DNA of 64,000 nt, taken from contig NC_079490.1 in NCBI RefSeq assembly GCF_020520425.1, forward strand, positions 3,906,001 through 3,970,000, written 5' to 3'. The notes under the pieces were generated by a model that saw nothing but the letters and a program-made list of their open reading frames with translations, did not search any database and was not told where the DNA came from. A program made the position numbers and the translations under genes. This DNA comes from Spinacia oleracea (taxonomy: Eukaryota > Streptophyta > Magnoliopsida > Caryophyllales > Amaranthaceae). Positions 1-12,969 of this stretch are shown here, one piece after another (positions within the stretch are counted from its first letter, which is position 1; every line of letters begins with the position of its first letter).

Positions 1-100
1 ATTTTCCTTCTGATGGCATTTTGGTTCCATTATTAGTGGCATATCTGTAAAATTCTTTCAGCACCTTACGTGGGTGGGTGTTCCTTTTATATTTCAACAG

Positions 101-2161
101 CTTCTTTATGAAACCTGTCTCTGTATCTGGCTATTGTCATTCTACGAACCTGCACTTGAGTACTTGGCTACTTCCAGATGCCTGCCACGGCTGACAGAGG
201 TGGTGAAGAGTTCTACTAAGGAGAAGGTAATAATATATAGCGCTTAATTTTCAAACTTTTAGCCATGCTTCATAATTGGAGCATGTGTCAAGTATACACA
301 TACAATTATGGTATTATGGTACACACATACAATTATGTATACTTATTACAGGGGCTGTATTTCTTGTAGGTTGTTAGGGTTATTGTTATGACCTTCAAGA
401 ATTTGCTACCAAAAGGGACCTTTGGCCCCCAGATGGTGGACCTTGGAATGCCTCAGATTGTACAAAACTTGAAAGCTCAAGCCTGGAGTGATGAGGTGAG
501 ATATGACCAATCCTTTATGTTTAAGAATATTTTCACAATTGGGAGTCAATGACTTACAAAATGTATTCCTCCATTCCATAAATATCGCACAATTTTGTTT
601 TTTACAATATTCACATTTGACCTTTGGTCATCTTTTGTGATTCATACCTAATAAAAATTGTAGTCATATGAGATCTTATTAGATTCATATTGACATATAT
701 TTTCTAAATATCAACTTTTGATAAGTTTTAGTTATACATAATTCGATATATTAAGAGTCAAAATATGTGTTCAGAAGCGTAAAGTCAACCATGATGCAAT
801 ATTTAAGGAACGGAGGAAGTATATATAAAATCTGCATTACATTTAGCTTGTCTCTTTGGAATTATTTTTGACACTTGTCCTATTCATTAGAAATGTTAAA
901 GTTATTCGCTTTCCCTTCCGTAAATTGTAACTTTTCTGCTTGTTATCCTTCATTGAATTCCAGGACCTTGTGGAGACCTTAAATCAACTAGAAGAAGGAC
1001 TGAAGGACAATGTCAAACAAATGAGTTCATTTGAAAAGTATAAACAGGAAGTATTTCTTGGCCATCTTGACTGGTCCCCAGTTCACAAAGACGCTTTCTT
1101 CTGGCGAGAGAATATCACCAACTTTGAGGAAAATGATTTCCAGGTGAAATTCCCCTTCTCTTTAGCCTGAGTGATACTGCACATTATACGCATATTTGAA
1201 GCCTCCATTAAACTTCTTTCAATGACGGGTACCTCACTGGAGTCACTGCCCATTTGGTAGCCGGTAATAAATGACGGAAATGAGAATGAATTGAAGTGTA
1301 ATTTTGAAAAAAGAAATGTAACATCATAATACCTCAAGTACTCGTAGATCCGACACTCGGACATGAGTACGGACACTGGACACCATTTTGGAACAAAATC
1401 ATGAATTTTTTTCACAAAATAACCTAGTCGGACACTTGGATATACCCGTGTCCGACATGGGTACCCGAGTTCGAGTAACATAGATCATAAGCTCATCCTA
1501 AACTTGTGTTTTTTCATTCCCACTCAATTCAACCCCGAGGCTATAATGGATGGTAATGAAGATTAATAAAGAAAATGAGGTACTTGAGGTGAATTAGCAT
1601 TACCATCTATGTTACTCAGATTCGGGTACGAGCGTCAGACACTGGTGCGTGTCCAAGTGTACGACACAGCTAAATTATGAAAATTTTCCTTGATTTTAGA
1701 CCAAAATGAAGTGTCCATCCATACCCATGTCTGAGTGTCGAGGATCCGATACGGGTACTTGAGGTAAAACAAAGAGTCAGTCGGAGTAACATAGATTACC
1801 ATGGGGATTTTAGTACATGACTTTCTTCACGAATTTACAACACACCATTTGTTACCGCCTACCAATCCGTCACCTGAACTTTGACTAAGAAATTGACCTC
1901 TCGTGAATGCAGGTCTTGAGAGTCCTCATCACTATTTTGGACTCCTCAAGCGACCCGAGATCCCTTTCCGTGGCTTGCTTTGATCTCTCACAGTTCATTC
2001 AACATCATCCATCTGGGAGAGTTATAGTTAAAGATCTCAAAGCTAAGGAACGCGTGATGAAACTGATGAATCATGAAAACGCCGAGGTTACCAAGAACGC
2101 TCTACTCTGCATCCAAAGGCTCTTCTTGGGAGCCAAGTACGCGAGCTTTTTGCAAGTTTGA
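101..2161 (+). CDS. VHA-H: V-type proton ATPase subunit H, C-terminal half (partial, 4 exons seen)
   Basis: Exons are 101-226, 370-495, 964-1143 and 1913-2161, all with AG/GT borders and all in phase 0; the stop is TGA at 2159-2161. They encode 226 residues; the family is about 440-450 residues, so the N-terminal half lies upstream of the window. Recognisable stretches are [39 protein letters not shown] and [18 protein letters not shown]. Subunit H belongs to the peripheral V1 sector of the vacuolar/endosomal proton pump. It is built of HEAT/armadillo-like helices and couples V1 to V0, silencing ATP hydrolysis when V1 detaches. This function is family knowledge. Introns carry a Stowaway-like MITE (566-819) and a fold-back repeat (1327-1800). 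The reading frame looks intact. Confidence 0.95.
566..819. mobile_element. Stowaway-like MITE in VHA-H intron
   Basis: A roughly 254 bp element flanked by TA on both sides, starting TTCCTCCATTCCATAAATAT and ending ATTTAAGGAACGGAGGAA, so the ends are imperfect inverted repeats. TA target duplication and CTCC-type ends fit Tc1/mariner-derived Stowaway MITEs. It has no coding capacity. Similar elements occur at 3942, 41226 and 52108. Confidence 0.7.
1327..1800. repeat. Fold-back (inverted) repeat in VHA-H intron
   Basis: The block 1327-1490 (from ATAATACCTCAAGTACTCG to GAGTAACATAGATCA) is matched in inverted orientation by about 1602-1766. In the second block ATCTATGTTACTCAGATTCG comes first and GGGTACTTGAGGTAAAAC last. 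About 110 bp separates the arms. The arms are rich in GTGTCCGACAC-like motifs. Transcribed as part of the VHA-H intron, the arms could pair into a long imperfect hairpin. No target duplication was identified. Confidence 0.6.
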
Positions 2162-2454
2162 AACGTATTTATTGGAGAAATGATGCAGATATCAGCGGAT
2201 TTCACTATCTCGTAGATGTTCATGATATGTTTCAATGATTGATTTGTTGTTCAATATCCCCTAATAAACAGTATGCATGTCAAAGCTTGTTGAGGCTCGC
2301 GATATGGCATAGACAAATGAATGAGGCTACCTATAGACGGGTGTAAATTTTTTCTTTTTTACCTTTGTGACGAGGTTTTGCTCATGTATTTTCACCATTT
2401 GGTAGGCTGATGGATGTATTGTTTCATAATTCCCATACACAGCCTGGAAAACAA

Positions 2455-2460
2455 AATAAA
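2455..2460 (+). terminator. Possible polyadenylation signal of VHA-H
   Basis: AATAAA about 295 bases after the VHA-H stop codon, in a T-rich context. Only the motif and its position support it. Confidence 0.35.
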
Positions 2461-3039
2461 CCCTAGTTATTTATTTATTTTCTTGTATCTGCACATTATA
2501 TTTATATTTTTTTGAGTAGATGAATGCCGTACCTTGGTACAACCTTCTTGTTTTTTATTCAGTAGATTAACCTTTGATTAGTGCATAATCTTTTTTTTTC
2601 TTTTTTTTGACATAAGCTTAATCAAAAGTTTACAAGATGCCATGACAATGCACAGAGATGTCAAAAAAAAACTGACCTGATCTACCTGACATCCGACAAA
2701 AACTAAAGTAACCAAAAAACAAATATTCACACATTCAATCTGCATGAACACGATAACCCTGCACAAAACATTATCCGATTATGCCATGAACCAATTATAC
2801 CCAATTTGGTAACCGACAGTTGACCCGATTTGTCAGCCCTTAATCCCTTATTGTCAATTCCCCAACCACGATGGCACAATGCCAAGATTTCAAAACGGAA
2901 AGTGAATAAAACAAAGAAAACCCCGAAAAAAATACATCAAACCAAGCTATATCCTTGAGTTTAAGATGGAGTATGCCACAAGCAACTATGTGTTACCTCA
3001 TAAATAAAACCATCATTTCTGGTTTGTTCTGGTCACATT

Positions 3040-3115
3040 GACGATCTCCTATGACGATTTTAGCCGACCCCAAATCATTTTGGGACTAAAGCTTTGTTGT
3101 TGTTGTTGTTGTTCA
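3040..3115 (+). mobile_element. Au-like SINE 3' end (truncated)
   Basis: The stretch ACCCCAAATCATTTTGGGAC, then TAAAGCTTTG and five to six TTG units, matches the conserved short hairpin and (TTG)n tail of Au-family plant SINEs. The pol III promoter half was not recognised, so this is a 5'-truncated copy. Confidence 0.5.
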
Positions 3116-3508
3116 AATGCAGAGGAAAACAGCAGTAGCTGGTTTGGTCCTGGTTACAGGCTACAAGGAAATCTGCCTCAGCTCGGGGAACTAAAGAGGA
3201 ATGACTGAATGAGCACACTCTACATACTTTGTTATACAAATCTTGTCAGATGTTAACATTATTGGGAAATCTGCATATGAATATATCTTAGGTCAACTGT
3301 CAAGGTATTAATCTAGCCAAAAGTACAAAAATTTCAACTTCCTTCCAGTATGTACATCTAAGCTACCATTTCCATAGCACTTCAAATCCTATCCAGTGGT
3401 TACAAATTTTCATGACAAACTAATTACATTAACTAGAAGTCTAGATTTGTAATTGCAGATTTTCGCATCCTTCTCTAAACAAGTTGGTCATAAATCATAT
3501 TATTTGGC

Positions 3509-6500
3509 TCATTCAGCTTCAAGTTCTGCAGCAAATTTCTTGAGTCGTTCTCCTTCATCATCATAGTCCCGGAGCGCAGCATGATTGACAGAACCGTCAT
3601 CTTCAACAGCGTGTATCTGCCTCCCACCAAACCTTCACAAAAGCGGGAAAAAATTGTGAGAAATGAATTCTGATAGGGAGTAAGTAAGTTCTGACATGTA
3701 CATCAAAAAGTTGTTTGTGCAGCACAATTCCAACTGAATTATACAGCTTATGTGTGCAGATTATCATTAATCAGGTAGACGGAAAAATTAAGGCTTCCCA
3801 AAATTGATGCAAGTATTTGCTAAATGATGATCTTGATTCTTCACAAATCCAGGTTGTCCTATGGCATTTATCTTGAAATATTCATCACGTCACTTTTCTA
3901 CTAAATAATATTTGATTTTTAATTCTATTGCTAAATTATTACTCCCTCCACACCTAAATATTTGCCCCATTTGACTTTACAAGGTCTCCAAAACGCGATT
4001 TAAAACGTAAATATTTCCAATTCTATTAAGCGTAAAAATTGTAAAAAGTTGATATTCTAAAAATATATATTGAACCGAGTCTAACAAGATCCCACGTGAC
4101 ACGACTACATTATTTGTTATAAATTAGTGAGATTTCATGGTCAAACTTTTATAGTTTTACCAAAATATTTAGGGACAGAGGGAGTATCAATGAGATCATG
4201 TAGATGAGATCATGCAATATGTGTTAAAAACTTAAAACACATGGATGCCGACTGCAGCCATATGAAAGAAACATAGACTAACCTACAATTGAGCAAGAAA
4301 CAAGCTTTGCTACAAAACCGTATAGGTTATGCTACGCACTATTTCGTTCAAAAACAATAAACTTTTGTACTTACCACCTTCCATCCATCAAGTCTATACA
4401 CTTTTTAGCATCGGTTCTGTCCTTGTACCTGACTAGCACAACTCCGTGCGGGTTGTTCTCACAGACCTGCCCAATGAAAGGAAATCAGAAACAAAAACAA
4501 AACAAAATCCGAAGCAGATGGAATATTATTTTTATTTTAGGGATAATGTGAGGACAGCCACCAAGATAGTTGTTTTCTCCTTTACTATTATTAGTTTACT
4601 ACTAGGACTATCATTATTATTATTACTTGTATTATGATTAGACGCTCATAGAAACGCACAACTTTGACCATTATATAAAAACTTATTTTGAATCATATAT
4701 TGAAAATGTACATTGAGATAAGCCGAACAACAAACTAGAGTAGTGAATTCTTTTTTTTAACATGTTACGGAGTGTAACTAAATGTGGTCAATGTTCGTAA
4801 AAAATAATAGTTTAAAAGGTAAAAATGTGTATCTATTGAGAAAAGGAGGAAGTAATTTGTAAAACCAGAAATAAATTTGGACTCCTAATACATGCAACCA
4901 TCAACTCGGAGGAACTTCTTAAAATGTATGAGATTAATAAGATGAATAGCTTATGTTTAATGATTCCTTTAACTGTAAGTACATTCCAACTCTTCTTAAA
5001 GGATATACAAGTACCGAAGTACGTCTTCTCGGTTCCAAACGAGTTAAAAAAAGCCACTTACCTTGATGAAATCCACTGGACCAAGCTTTCCACATTCCTC
5101 ACGGACATCTACCTCCAATTCATCACGTAAACTTAACTCTTCCTGTAGAAGTAGCAACAACAATATCATTCAACAAATCAAAACTGGGCATGAAGGATTT
5201 TGCAGTCTACTCTGAAAAACGTCCAATGGAGATGAGAGAAGTTCACAGAAAATTGTTTCTTAATTTACAAAAACAAAAAAAAATATGCCCACTCGCGCAA
5301 ACATTCTGTTCACTATCTCTTTCTTTCAAAAAAGACAAATGATTGCAACAATCAATGGGCTTGTTAAGGCATGAGTTGTTCAATCCTGTACTTTTTTTAC
5401 ACTACTGCTTTAAAACATGTTCTTTCGGGACCTTGGAGATGAGACGCAGAATTATGAAATTTATTTTACACTTACTCTCATTTCCGCAGTTGTAAACATG
5501 TTGCTCAGGATAACCGTAGCCGGGATCATAAGTTTTGAATCATCACGACCACCTAACAATGAATAAGATGGTAAGGTTAACATGTAAAGGAAGATATAAC
5601 AAATACAATCACAAATCCAAAATCAAACTTCTACATCGCAGGAACTAATTATGCTTTTGAACTAATTATACTATCACAAATCCAAAATCAAACTTCCACA
5701 TGGCAGGAAGATATGTTGTATTTGTACTGCTTTATATAGGTTTAAAAATTGCGATTATTCAGGTTTGAGATTTTGGAAATTGAGAGAAAAAGTGGGTGCT
5801 TGACTGCTTGTCCTTTTGTTCTTTAAAGCATACAAGAATACAAAGTTGGCCAAAGTATACGCCTGAAAGTGGCTTAAGGTCCTAAAAACAAGGCAACATG
5901 TTGGTAAGCCCAAATATATATGACGTGGCAATATGATTGAAAAGTTCATGTTGGAAAGCATGTGCCATACTTCCATTCCAACAATATTGCAAGATTTATG
6001 CAAAATGAAGCAGCAAAACAATGCTCAAAAAGAAAGGTCCGGGATGAGTATTGAATCTAAGGAAAGCCTAGCTATAAGAAAATTAAATGCCATCATATGC
6101 ATAAGTTTCCTCGTTAAATTCAAATGATAGTTCGCATATAAGAGCAGTAACGAACTAACGACGTCACCAAAAGTAGCAGCAATGAGAAGAAAATGTGACT
6201 AAGAAAATCAAAAATACATGCAATTATACGTTATATGAGTGCAACAGTTGACAGGACAGTACATTTTCCAATATAATAATCAAAAAATTGATTAAAGGAG
6301 GAGAAAAGAATGAGACTTGGACTTTTCAGCTAACTATCGCAAAAAAGCAATGGGGCAATTCCAGGAAACCAACCAATACTGAAGATAGTTATGTCAAAAC
6401 AAGAGCATAATTCAGCTCTAAACATCAACAATTAGTCATCTTTATAGAAGCGCATAAGGTTAAAGATGCTTTCCGAATCCCGCAACATCAATAGTGAAAC

Positions 6501-9500
6501 TCAAAAAAGGATGAGAAAGGACAAGAATAATACCCCAACCAAGCATCTTCTCTTCAACCCTTTTTAGTTTGTTTTTCTTCTTTTTATCCGTCTGTTTGGG
6601 AATAAATCTCTCCCCTGGAAAAAAGAGTATAAAAACACATCAAGAACATGTGAGCCTCAAGCTATCATATTTCGCAACTTAGGACCAGGCACTACCATGA
6701 GGGCATTGAATATTAAGAATTAATCAAACAATGAGCCTCTATATCTGAAAACAGAGTATTAATGCGCATATTTACCTTTCTGCTCAAACTTCGCAGGGGT
6801 TACAGACATAGTTATCTTCTCTCCAGGCCGGAAAGATGCCCCATCTAATAGTTGTGTCGCCAAGGCTACTGATGGCTCCTGGTATAAGTTGGAAAAAAAA
6901 AATTGGAATCTTGAGATACTAATAATAGTTCTATTGCACATTGATTTTAGTATCCAGCCAAATATAGAAAATACCTTTAGATATGTAACAAGTGCATCCC
7001 CCTTCTTTCTTCCAGTCTCCTTGTCGAAGTATAGTTTCACACGGGGCTTTTTACTCTCAGGATCCTGTGGATAAATAAAGTCAACAATGGGATTGTGGTA
7101 TGCAGTTAGAGAGAATTCCATAACAAAATCAAAATTGAAGTTGTCAACATAGTGAGCCACAAAACCAAATTTCTAACTCTCACACAAGCAGAGAAATATC
7201 TAAACATCTCCAAGAGTTGAATATGCAGTCAATTCCAGTATGAAGAATTAGTTGAAATAAGCTAAGACCAATCTCTATGACTACAGAAAACATCAATAAG
7301 CATTAAAATTATAGATTTAGGTTTTCATAAGTGTGAATGTGTGATGCATGTTGGTCGTGGACTTTTGTTTGCCTTCTCTATAAAATCAAAAGGAAGCATA
7401 GGGCTACGTTTAAAATTAGATCAGCGGCTTCTAGTAATTCTATGCATATCACAGACTAGAAAGAAAAGTCCCAGGTGTCAGGAGGTGGCATGCTCAAATA
7501 TCAGTCACGTAATAATTCAGTGGAGTTCTAATTCCTACAACAAGCAGGAGGAGTAGAGTCTTATGGAGAGGCTGAAGTGCCTGAAATTTTGTACACATAG
7601 AGTATGGCCTTCTTTACATGTTCATCAATTTTGTTTTAAAGATTTTTCCCTACAACATCGACGTCAACATTAAACCAATGCCTTTGAAGGGGTCCCCACA
7701 GTGTAAGCCAAGTGGACTGGATCCAGCATGAAGGTTGCAGCATTCACCCTACTAATACAGAGGTTGTTTAATTAGACCCCTGATCCCAAAAGCCACAAAT
7801 TTCAGCTACGTCACAGTTGCAAAACTAAATGAGACATTTTAATTTAGTCCATTAGAAAAAGGAAGAAAAAAAGATAGACACTTTGTCTAGGTGATGTTGG
7901 TAAAGCTTAAAGAGAAAACACTATATATGCCATTTCTTATCAAGCGATCGAACACATTTCTAAGAAAATAAAAACACATACAAAAGAGAGCCACACTTTC
8001 GATTTCCCAGCCCACCTACCTAAAACAAATTAAACTAATATACTTTCAATAGGAATTGTACGGATGTTCACGTACGTGTGCCATTTCCTATAAAAGCATA
8101 TTTAACTTTACGCATAAAAGAATAGAATTATAGAAGCTTTATCCTTAGTCCTTACCTCCTTTATTATGCCACACTTGGAGAAAACCTCCACCACCTGTAT
8201 AGGATTACCAAATATGTTAAATATAACATAGCAGAGGCAAATACAAGTACAAACTATATACATCCTATGCTAGCTTTAAGACAAAAAAAATCTTTGCGGA
8301 TAATTCATTAAATATGCTTATTAGGAGGTAATCAGGACTCACTTCCTCGATTGTAACATCATCTGGCAATCCAGTCACATAAACATGCGTGTTCTGCTTC
8401 AACTCGAACCAACTGTCTGGCGGTTTATTTGCTTCCTGTTAAAGTATATTGTAAAAGATGAGGACAAAACTGACTCTACACTGATTCATCTTCTACAACC
8501 AATTCCAGTAAGGCAGTAACAAAACTCAAAGGCATCTAAGAAAGACAGTACAGAAGAAACACGCATAAGTAACTACGTATGCCCTTTATCTGCACACAAG
8601 GTTAACCAAGGATGTGAAAAATAAGAATGTGTTTTTATGCAACAGGGCGTGAATTGTTGGTAATACCGTGCCTACTACCTTTAATCCCACCCCTTCGGCC
8701 CTTCTCCCATCCTGACACACACAAAAACCACTCTTTCAATATAACATGGGTGCTACGGCAACTACAAGTGATGTTAAACACTACAATGAAAATAGTAGCA
8801 AGCTACTTATGTGAAAGAATATTAGAGACAACTAAAAGCATATGCATTACCTTTTTCTCAGTCTTTGGTTCTGGCTCTTTTCTCTTCGCACGTTGTTTTG
8901 TATCCTTTTCTTCTACTGCCCCAGCATCAGTAGTGTCTTCTTTATTTGCAAGAGTGTCATCTACAGTTAGTACAGGAAAAACTTCCTCTTGTTCGACAAA
9001 TGTCATCTCTTCCAATCTGTATCCCTCTTCTTCATCTGCTTGGTTCTCCTGCCAGAAAACAATCAATTAACGACTGTTTCATATATTCCGCGGTTTTGAC
9101 TGTAAATATTTTCAATAAATCACTGTAAAACTGAAACACAATTTACTGCACAAGTCCAAAGGAAACACCAAAATAAATGCTAGACCAGAAATTTTGATAA
9201 TAGCTGTGGCTTCCAAGGTAATCTCTTTGCCTACTGCATTGGTATACCAATTTCAAACTCCGGACCATAAGGGAAAGGGAAACCATGCCAACATCAAACT
9301 GAATGATTCATTCAAAATGCTTTTATTAGCAAAAGTGCAAAAGGACAAAGCATATCTCTCTCTTTTAAGAAGCAAGCTTACTGGATTAGCAATGACAGGA
9401 AGGGAAATAGGTAGCTCCTTTCTAGACGGATATAATTCTTTAAAAAAAAAAGGTAAATAACCTACAAAAGAAGGGATAGTCCCATTAAAATAATAACAAG

Positions 9501-11753
9501 AGTAATGAATTTGTAGCATAGGTCATATAATAATCTGAAAGCCATAATACTAAAGCACCAACCTGAGGAACCCATGCTCTAAGACTGCGATCCCACTTGT
9601 AAGTAGTTCCATCATCATCGGTAAATTCTTCCTCCCCGTCAGGTGGAGTTGAGGGTCTCTCTTGCTCAACTCCATCTACATCACCTGAAGCAGAACCATT
9701 ATTTAGCATCGCAGCTTCAGCTTCAGCCTCAGCCTCTTTCACTTCCTTTTGCCATTTCTCGAACTCTTCATCTTTGATAGCAGGTACTGCAAGAAAATCA
9801 CTATGTATAAGAATCGTCTCTCCTGAATCATTGACGGATCCCATGTATAAGTGACCCCACTTGGCCGAAAAAATTTGCATAATTTTAGTTAGTTTTTGAT
9901 TAATTCGTATTAAGAAGTACTTAATTTTTCAGTAATTTTGTAATAGTGAGTAGTGACCCCACTTAGTACAATTTCTAGATCCGCCAATGTCCTGAATGAT
10001 AATAAGAATAAGGTTCCTGAATGATAATAAGAATGAAGTTCCTGACCTGAAGCTGAAAGTTCAGTTGCATGACAGTGTACGCCAGTCATCAACTCGGGAA
10101 CAGATGAAAGAGGCTGCCAATCAGGTCTTCCTTGAGCCCATACAAAGGTACTCTCTGTCAGGTATCCGTTTAGGAAATGCTCTGCTCAGGCGAAGTAAAC
10201 AAGCTAAGAAGTTGTTTCAACATGATACAGATCGTGTAACCGTGCAATTGGTAACTGGTAGAACTGTAATTGAAAGAGACAAAAGGAACTAATAAATTTC
10301 AAAAGGAAAATCCTCGAGGGAAAATCTGTTATTTAAAGCATAGCCAGATAGGTGAATGTAAATCAATTGTATATACATTTCACCATGGCAGCCTAAAACT
10401 TTCTTATTTCCCAAGTCATTTCCTCACTCAATATTTCTCCAGAATTTCCAATCTTCTTTGCTGATATTTCCATTGAGAGGAAATGTCCTAAATTAAGTTA
10501 ATAAGATTTGCTGGTAGCACCATATCAACAGTTCAAACTTCAAAGAACATTCAACTACTCTGTTTGCACTTTGACTACTAGGTTATTAGTTATTACTTAC
10601 AAAAACAGGCAAAATTTAGTTTTTCAAATGCAACATTCTGGAGAAACACAACATGAATCGATGCATGTATCACACATGTCAATCACTCAATCCTAAACAC
10701 CCAAGCAAGGCCTTATACACACAGAAGTACAAAACATAAAACCAATGCCTCATTCACACAGAACTACATTACTTGGTAAGGTAAAACTCACCCTTCAATT
10801 CAGCAATTGTGTACGGGCCAATCTGCTGCTGGGTTGGATCGATTATATACCATCCCACTAGAGAATTTTCTGGTAAATGTTGACTCGTTGGCCCAGCTGT
10901 CCCTATAACAAGCAATGACAATTAAAAACCACATATATGTGAAAATAAAGTACGACTTCCTCGACGAAACACAAACGTTTCAAACAAACGCATGGGTTTC
11001 CCAACTACATTAAAACCCTAGCAACCGGAAACCTTGGAAGCAATGCCCGTTTACTCTGAAGCGTTTTCACACACAAATGTTTCGAACAAAAGAATGGGTT
11101 TCCCAGCTACATTAAAAGTTTAAAACCCTAGCAACCGGAAACCTTGAAAGCAATGCCCGTTCACACCTCATGTTCAACCTTACCCTAAGAAGTAAAAGAA
11201 TCTAAACTCCCTCCATTCAGAAATAATTGCCACATCTCACAATGAAGGGCATGACATGCTTTCAAAATATGAACATCCCCACACTCTCTATTGTTCAACC
11301 TAAGTAGGAAATTTCTAACTTTCAATCACATATCCAAGGCTTTTCAAACATCCCCAAATAGTATAATAAGTTACAATATCTCCAGCATAATGAACTGAAC
11401 TTAACCTAAATCATTCAACTTTAGGGTTCAATACAATCAAGGAACAAAACCCATTTCTCAAATTAAAACAAGTGCAATCTAATAAAGGTATAAGCATGCA
11501 ATTCATCGGATTATTAACTCAAAAGGGCAAAAAAGAATCATAGATTGTCACTGAACATAGCTTCAAACGAATCAAGAATCAATTTTTTAACAGATTATAG
11601 GGTATAAAATCAATAAATCAGATATTATAGCTTCAATTAAAGGAAACAGGAGATAAAAATTAAGGGGGAGATTAAGCGCTTACCAACGAGAAGTTGTTCG
11701 TGTGTTGGAGATTGTGGGGGTTGCTGTAAGCTCGGATTTTCAACCGACGACAT
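3509..11753 (-). CDS. ELF9: Tat-SF1/CUS2-type splicing factor (ELF9-like), 460 aa, 13 exons
   Basis: Exons in coding order are 11753-11684, 10902-10792, 9786-9563, 9048-8851, 8435-8343, 8194-8156, 7064-6975, 6878-6776, 6614-6534, 5552-5476, 5142-5062, 4466-4375 and 3632-3509. All introns are GT-AG and the total is 1383 nt (460 codons plus TGA). Residues about 38-60 form a GYF-like segment ([20 protein letters not shown]). Residues about 62-200 are acidic and charged. RRM1 is about 217-305 (RNP2-like VYVTGLP). RRM2, about 345-440, is a U2AF-homology-motif type with R-W-F at 419-421. Human Tat-SF1 and yeast Cus2 act with SF3b/U2 snRNP in the nucleus. Arabidopsis ELF9 is, to my knowledge, the plant relative and lowers SOC1 transcript. 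The start is the first ATG of an in-frame exon. The ELF9 orthology is inferred, not tested. Confidence 0.9.
3942..4184. mobile_element. Stowaway-like MITE in an ELF9-like intron
   Basis: 243 bp, flanked by TA (3940-3941, 4185-4186). It begins CTCCCTCCACACCTAAATAT and ends ATATTTAGGGACAGAGGGAG, near-perfect terminal inverted repeats. Non-coding. This is the classic Stowaway pattern. Confidence 0.8.
9829..9989. mobile_element. Short hAT-type MITE in an ELF9-like intron
   Basis: 161 bp with terminal inverted repeats CATTGACGGATCC and (G)GATCCGCCAATG. It is flanked by the perfect 8 bp duplication TCCTGAAT (9821-9828 and 9990-9997). Eight-base duplications are the hAT signature. A 25 bp direct duplication (TCCTGAATGATAATAAGAAT) lies directly downstream. 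Confidence 0.75.
10970..11165. repeat. Tandem duplication in intron 1 of the ELF9-like gene
   Basis: About 10970-11054 and 11072-11165 both read GGTTTCCCA(A/G)CTACATTAAAA, then AACCCTAGCAACCGGAAACC and AAGCAATGCCCGTT. This is a direct duplication with period about 110 bp and a few changes. Confidence 0.7.
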
Positions 11754-12969
11754 TGTTGTTCGAGACGAAGAAGATGAACACGAAAAAGGGTTGAAATTGA
11801 AAGTGGGTTTTAGCCTAATTTGCAGTGCTGTTTTCTCTGTTTGATTAATTTGCAAGGACTTTCATTCTGGAAACCTCGACATAGACTTGATTGGAGAACA
11901 TGCAATGAAACTGGGTGAGCCCTTTAGAAAGTTTAAGTTTGGTTCGGGTCAAATAATGTTTGTTCATGACCCAAATTACGCTTTCGGGTTCGCGTCGAAC
12001 CAATAAATTAAAACATGATTTAAATTCCAAATTTAAAATTTTCAACCAACCGATACAAATTGTATATTTTTAAAATGATAATTCTATTTGTTTATACTTT
12101 TTTTAATAACATTTTTAAATTTAAATCTTTTGTTAATAAGGTAAAATGATTTAAGAGTTGGTCGGGTCGCAAAAATCACCATTACAAACATGTATGGTCG
12201 GATTTGACCCCTGATTTCATTGAATTGTTCAGGTATGGATAAATGTTACTATAAATTAGATAGAGGTGATTGCAAGTTGGAATAATTTTTACCACAAAAC
12301 ATCATGCTTAAACCAACAAATTTGGGCTGGCTTTTTGGATTGAGTTTTAGTTTTGGTCTAATAACATGGTTTTGGGTCGAGACGAATCTAGCCAGTGGAT
12401 CAGCCCCATTAATGATCATCTCTAACCATTGCATGTCTTTGAGGGTCTTTTCTTCATCCCCTAGTTGGATCCGCTTATAGTTGACCTGTGTAACTAAACT
12501 AGAAACATGGTTACTAACGTCTCCATAATCAACCATACTTGAGATTTTGTAACCTCAACTACAGATTATCATTTACATCATTTTTTTTAATATGAGGTAC
12601 TTGTATCATTTAGACTCAATTAACTCACATACAATTCTATCTACATTTACACTTTATCCTCAGCATCCCTCAATGATGATGATAACATGACACCATATTA
12701 CTAAGCCAAGATTTTTTTTTAAAAAAAATAAACAATTTCCATACTTTATGCATACCCCACTTGAGAGTATTGACCATATTTTGTTATTCAAAACTAAAAT
12801 TAAAGGCTTAAAGCTTAGCTTTGTCCAACATTTCTCCACTTCATTGCATGATCACTCGTTATAAAGATCCTCTCAAGACTAGGGATGAAGTCATCTGGTT
12901 CTTATCATCTTTATTTTTTATTTGTGAAGCCAATATAATGGTCGGTTTGTCAGGTTATTCGCAATACTT
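11754..12969. other. Upstream region of the ELF9-like gene; degenerate repeat
   Basis: The region begins with the 5' leader and promoter of the ELF9-like gene; I could not pick out a convincing TATA box. About 11930-12240 contains scattered GGGTC/GACCC motifs of the dispersed type described elsewhere in this window. The remainder is AT-rich. A 95-codon minus-strand open frame at 12249-12536 was not recognised and is probably chance. Confidence 0.4.

Larger units (their letters stand above)
2162..3508. other. Intergenic: convergent 3' ends, GGGTC-type repeat, SINE tail
   Basis: This is the gap between VHA-H and the ELF9-like gene, whose 3' ends face each other. A polyadenylation-like AATAAA lies at 2455-2460 for VHA-H. 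About 2640-2845 resembles 44185-44345 (both end in ...GACCCG...TGACAGCCCTTA-like sequence) and is a dispersed repeat. About 3040-3115 resembles the 3' end of an Au-type SINE (GACCCCAAATCATTTTGGGA, then GCTTTG and a (TTG)n tail). I see no gene here. Confidence 0.6.

Noticed and set aside
4625-4856. Another Stowaway-like MITE
   Set aside because: The right end (GGAGGAAGTA) fits, but no convincing left inverted end or matching TA was found.
8627-9128. 147-codon plus-strand frame opposite ELF9-like exon 4
   Set aside because: It is the antisense shadow of the acidic exon at 8851-9048, whose repeats keep the other strand open.
9996-10696. Three short plus-strand frames
   Set aside because: They lie antisense within an intron of the ELF9-like gene and show no known motif.
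12249-12536. 95-codon minus-strand frame
   Set aside because: No recognisable motif, and it overlaps degenerate repeat DNA. I could not support a gene.
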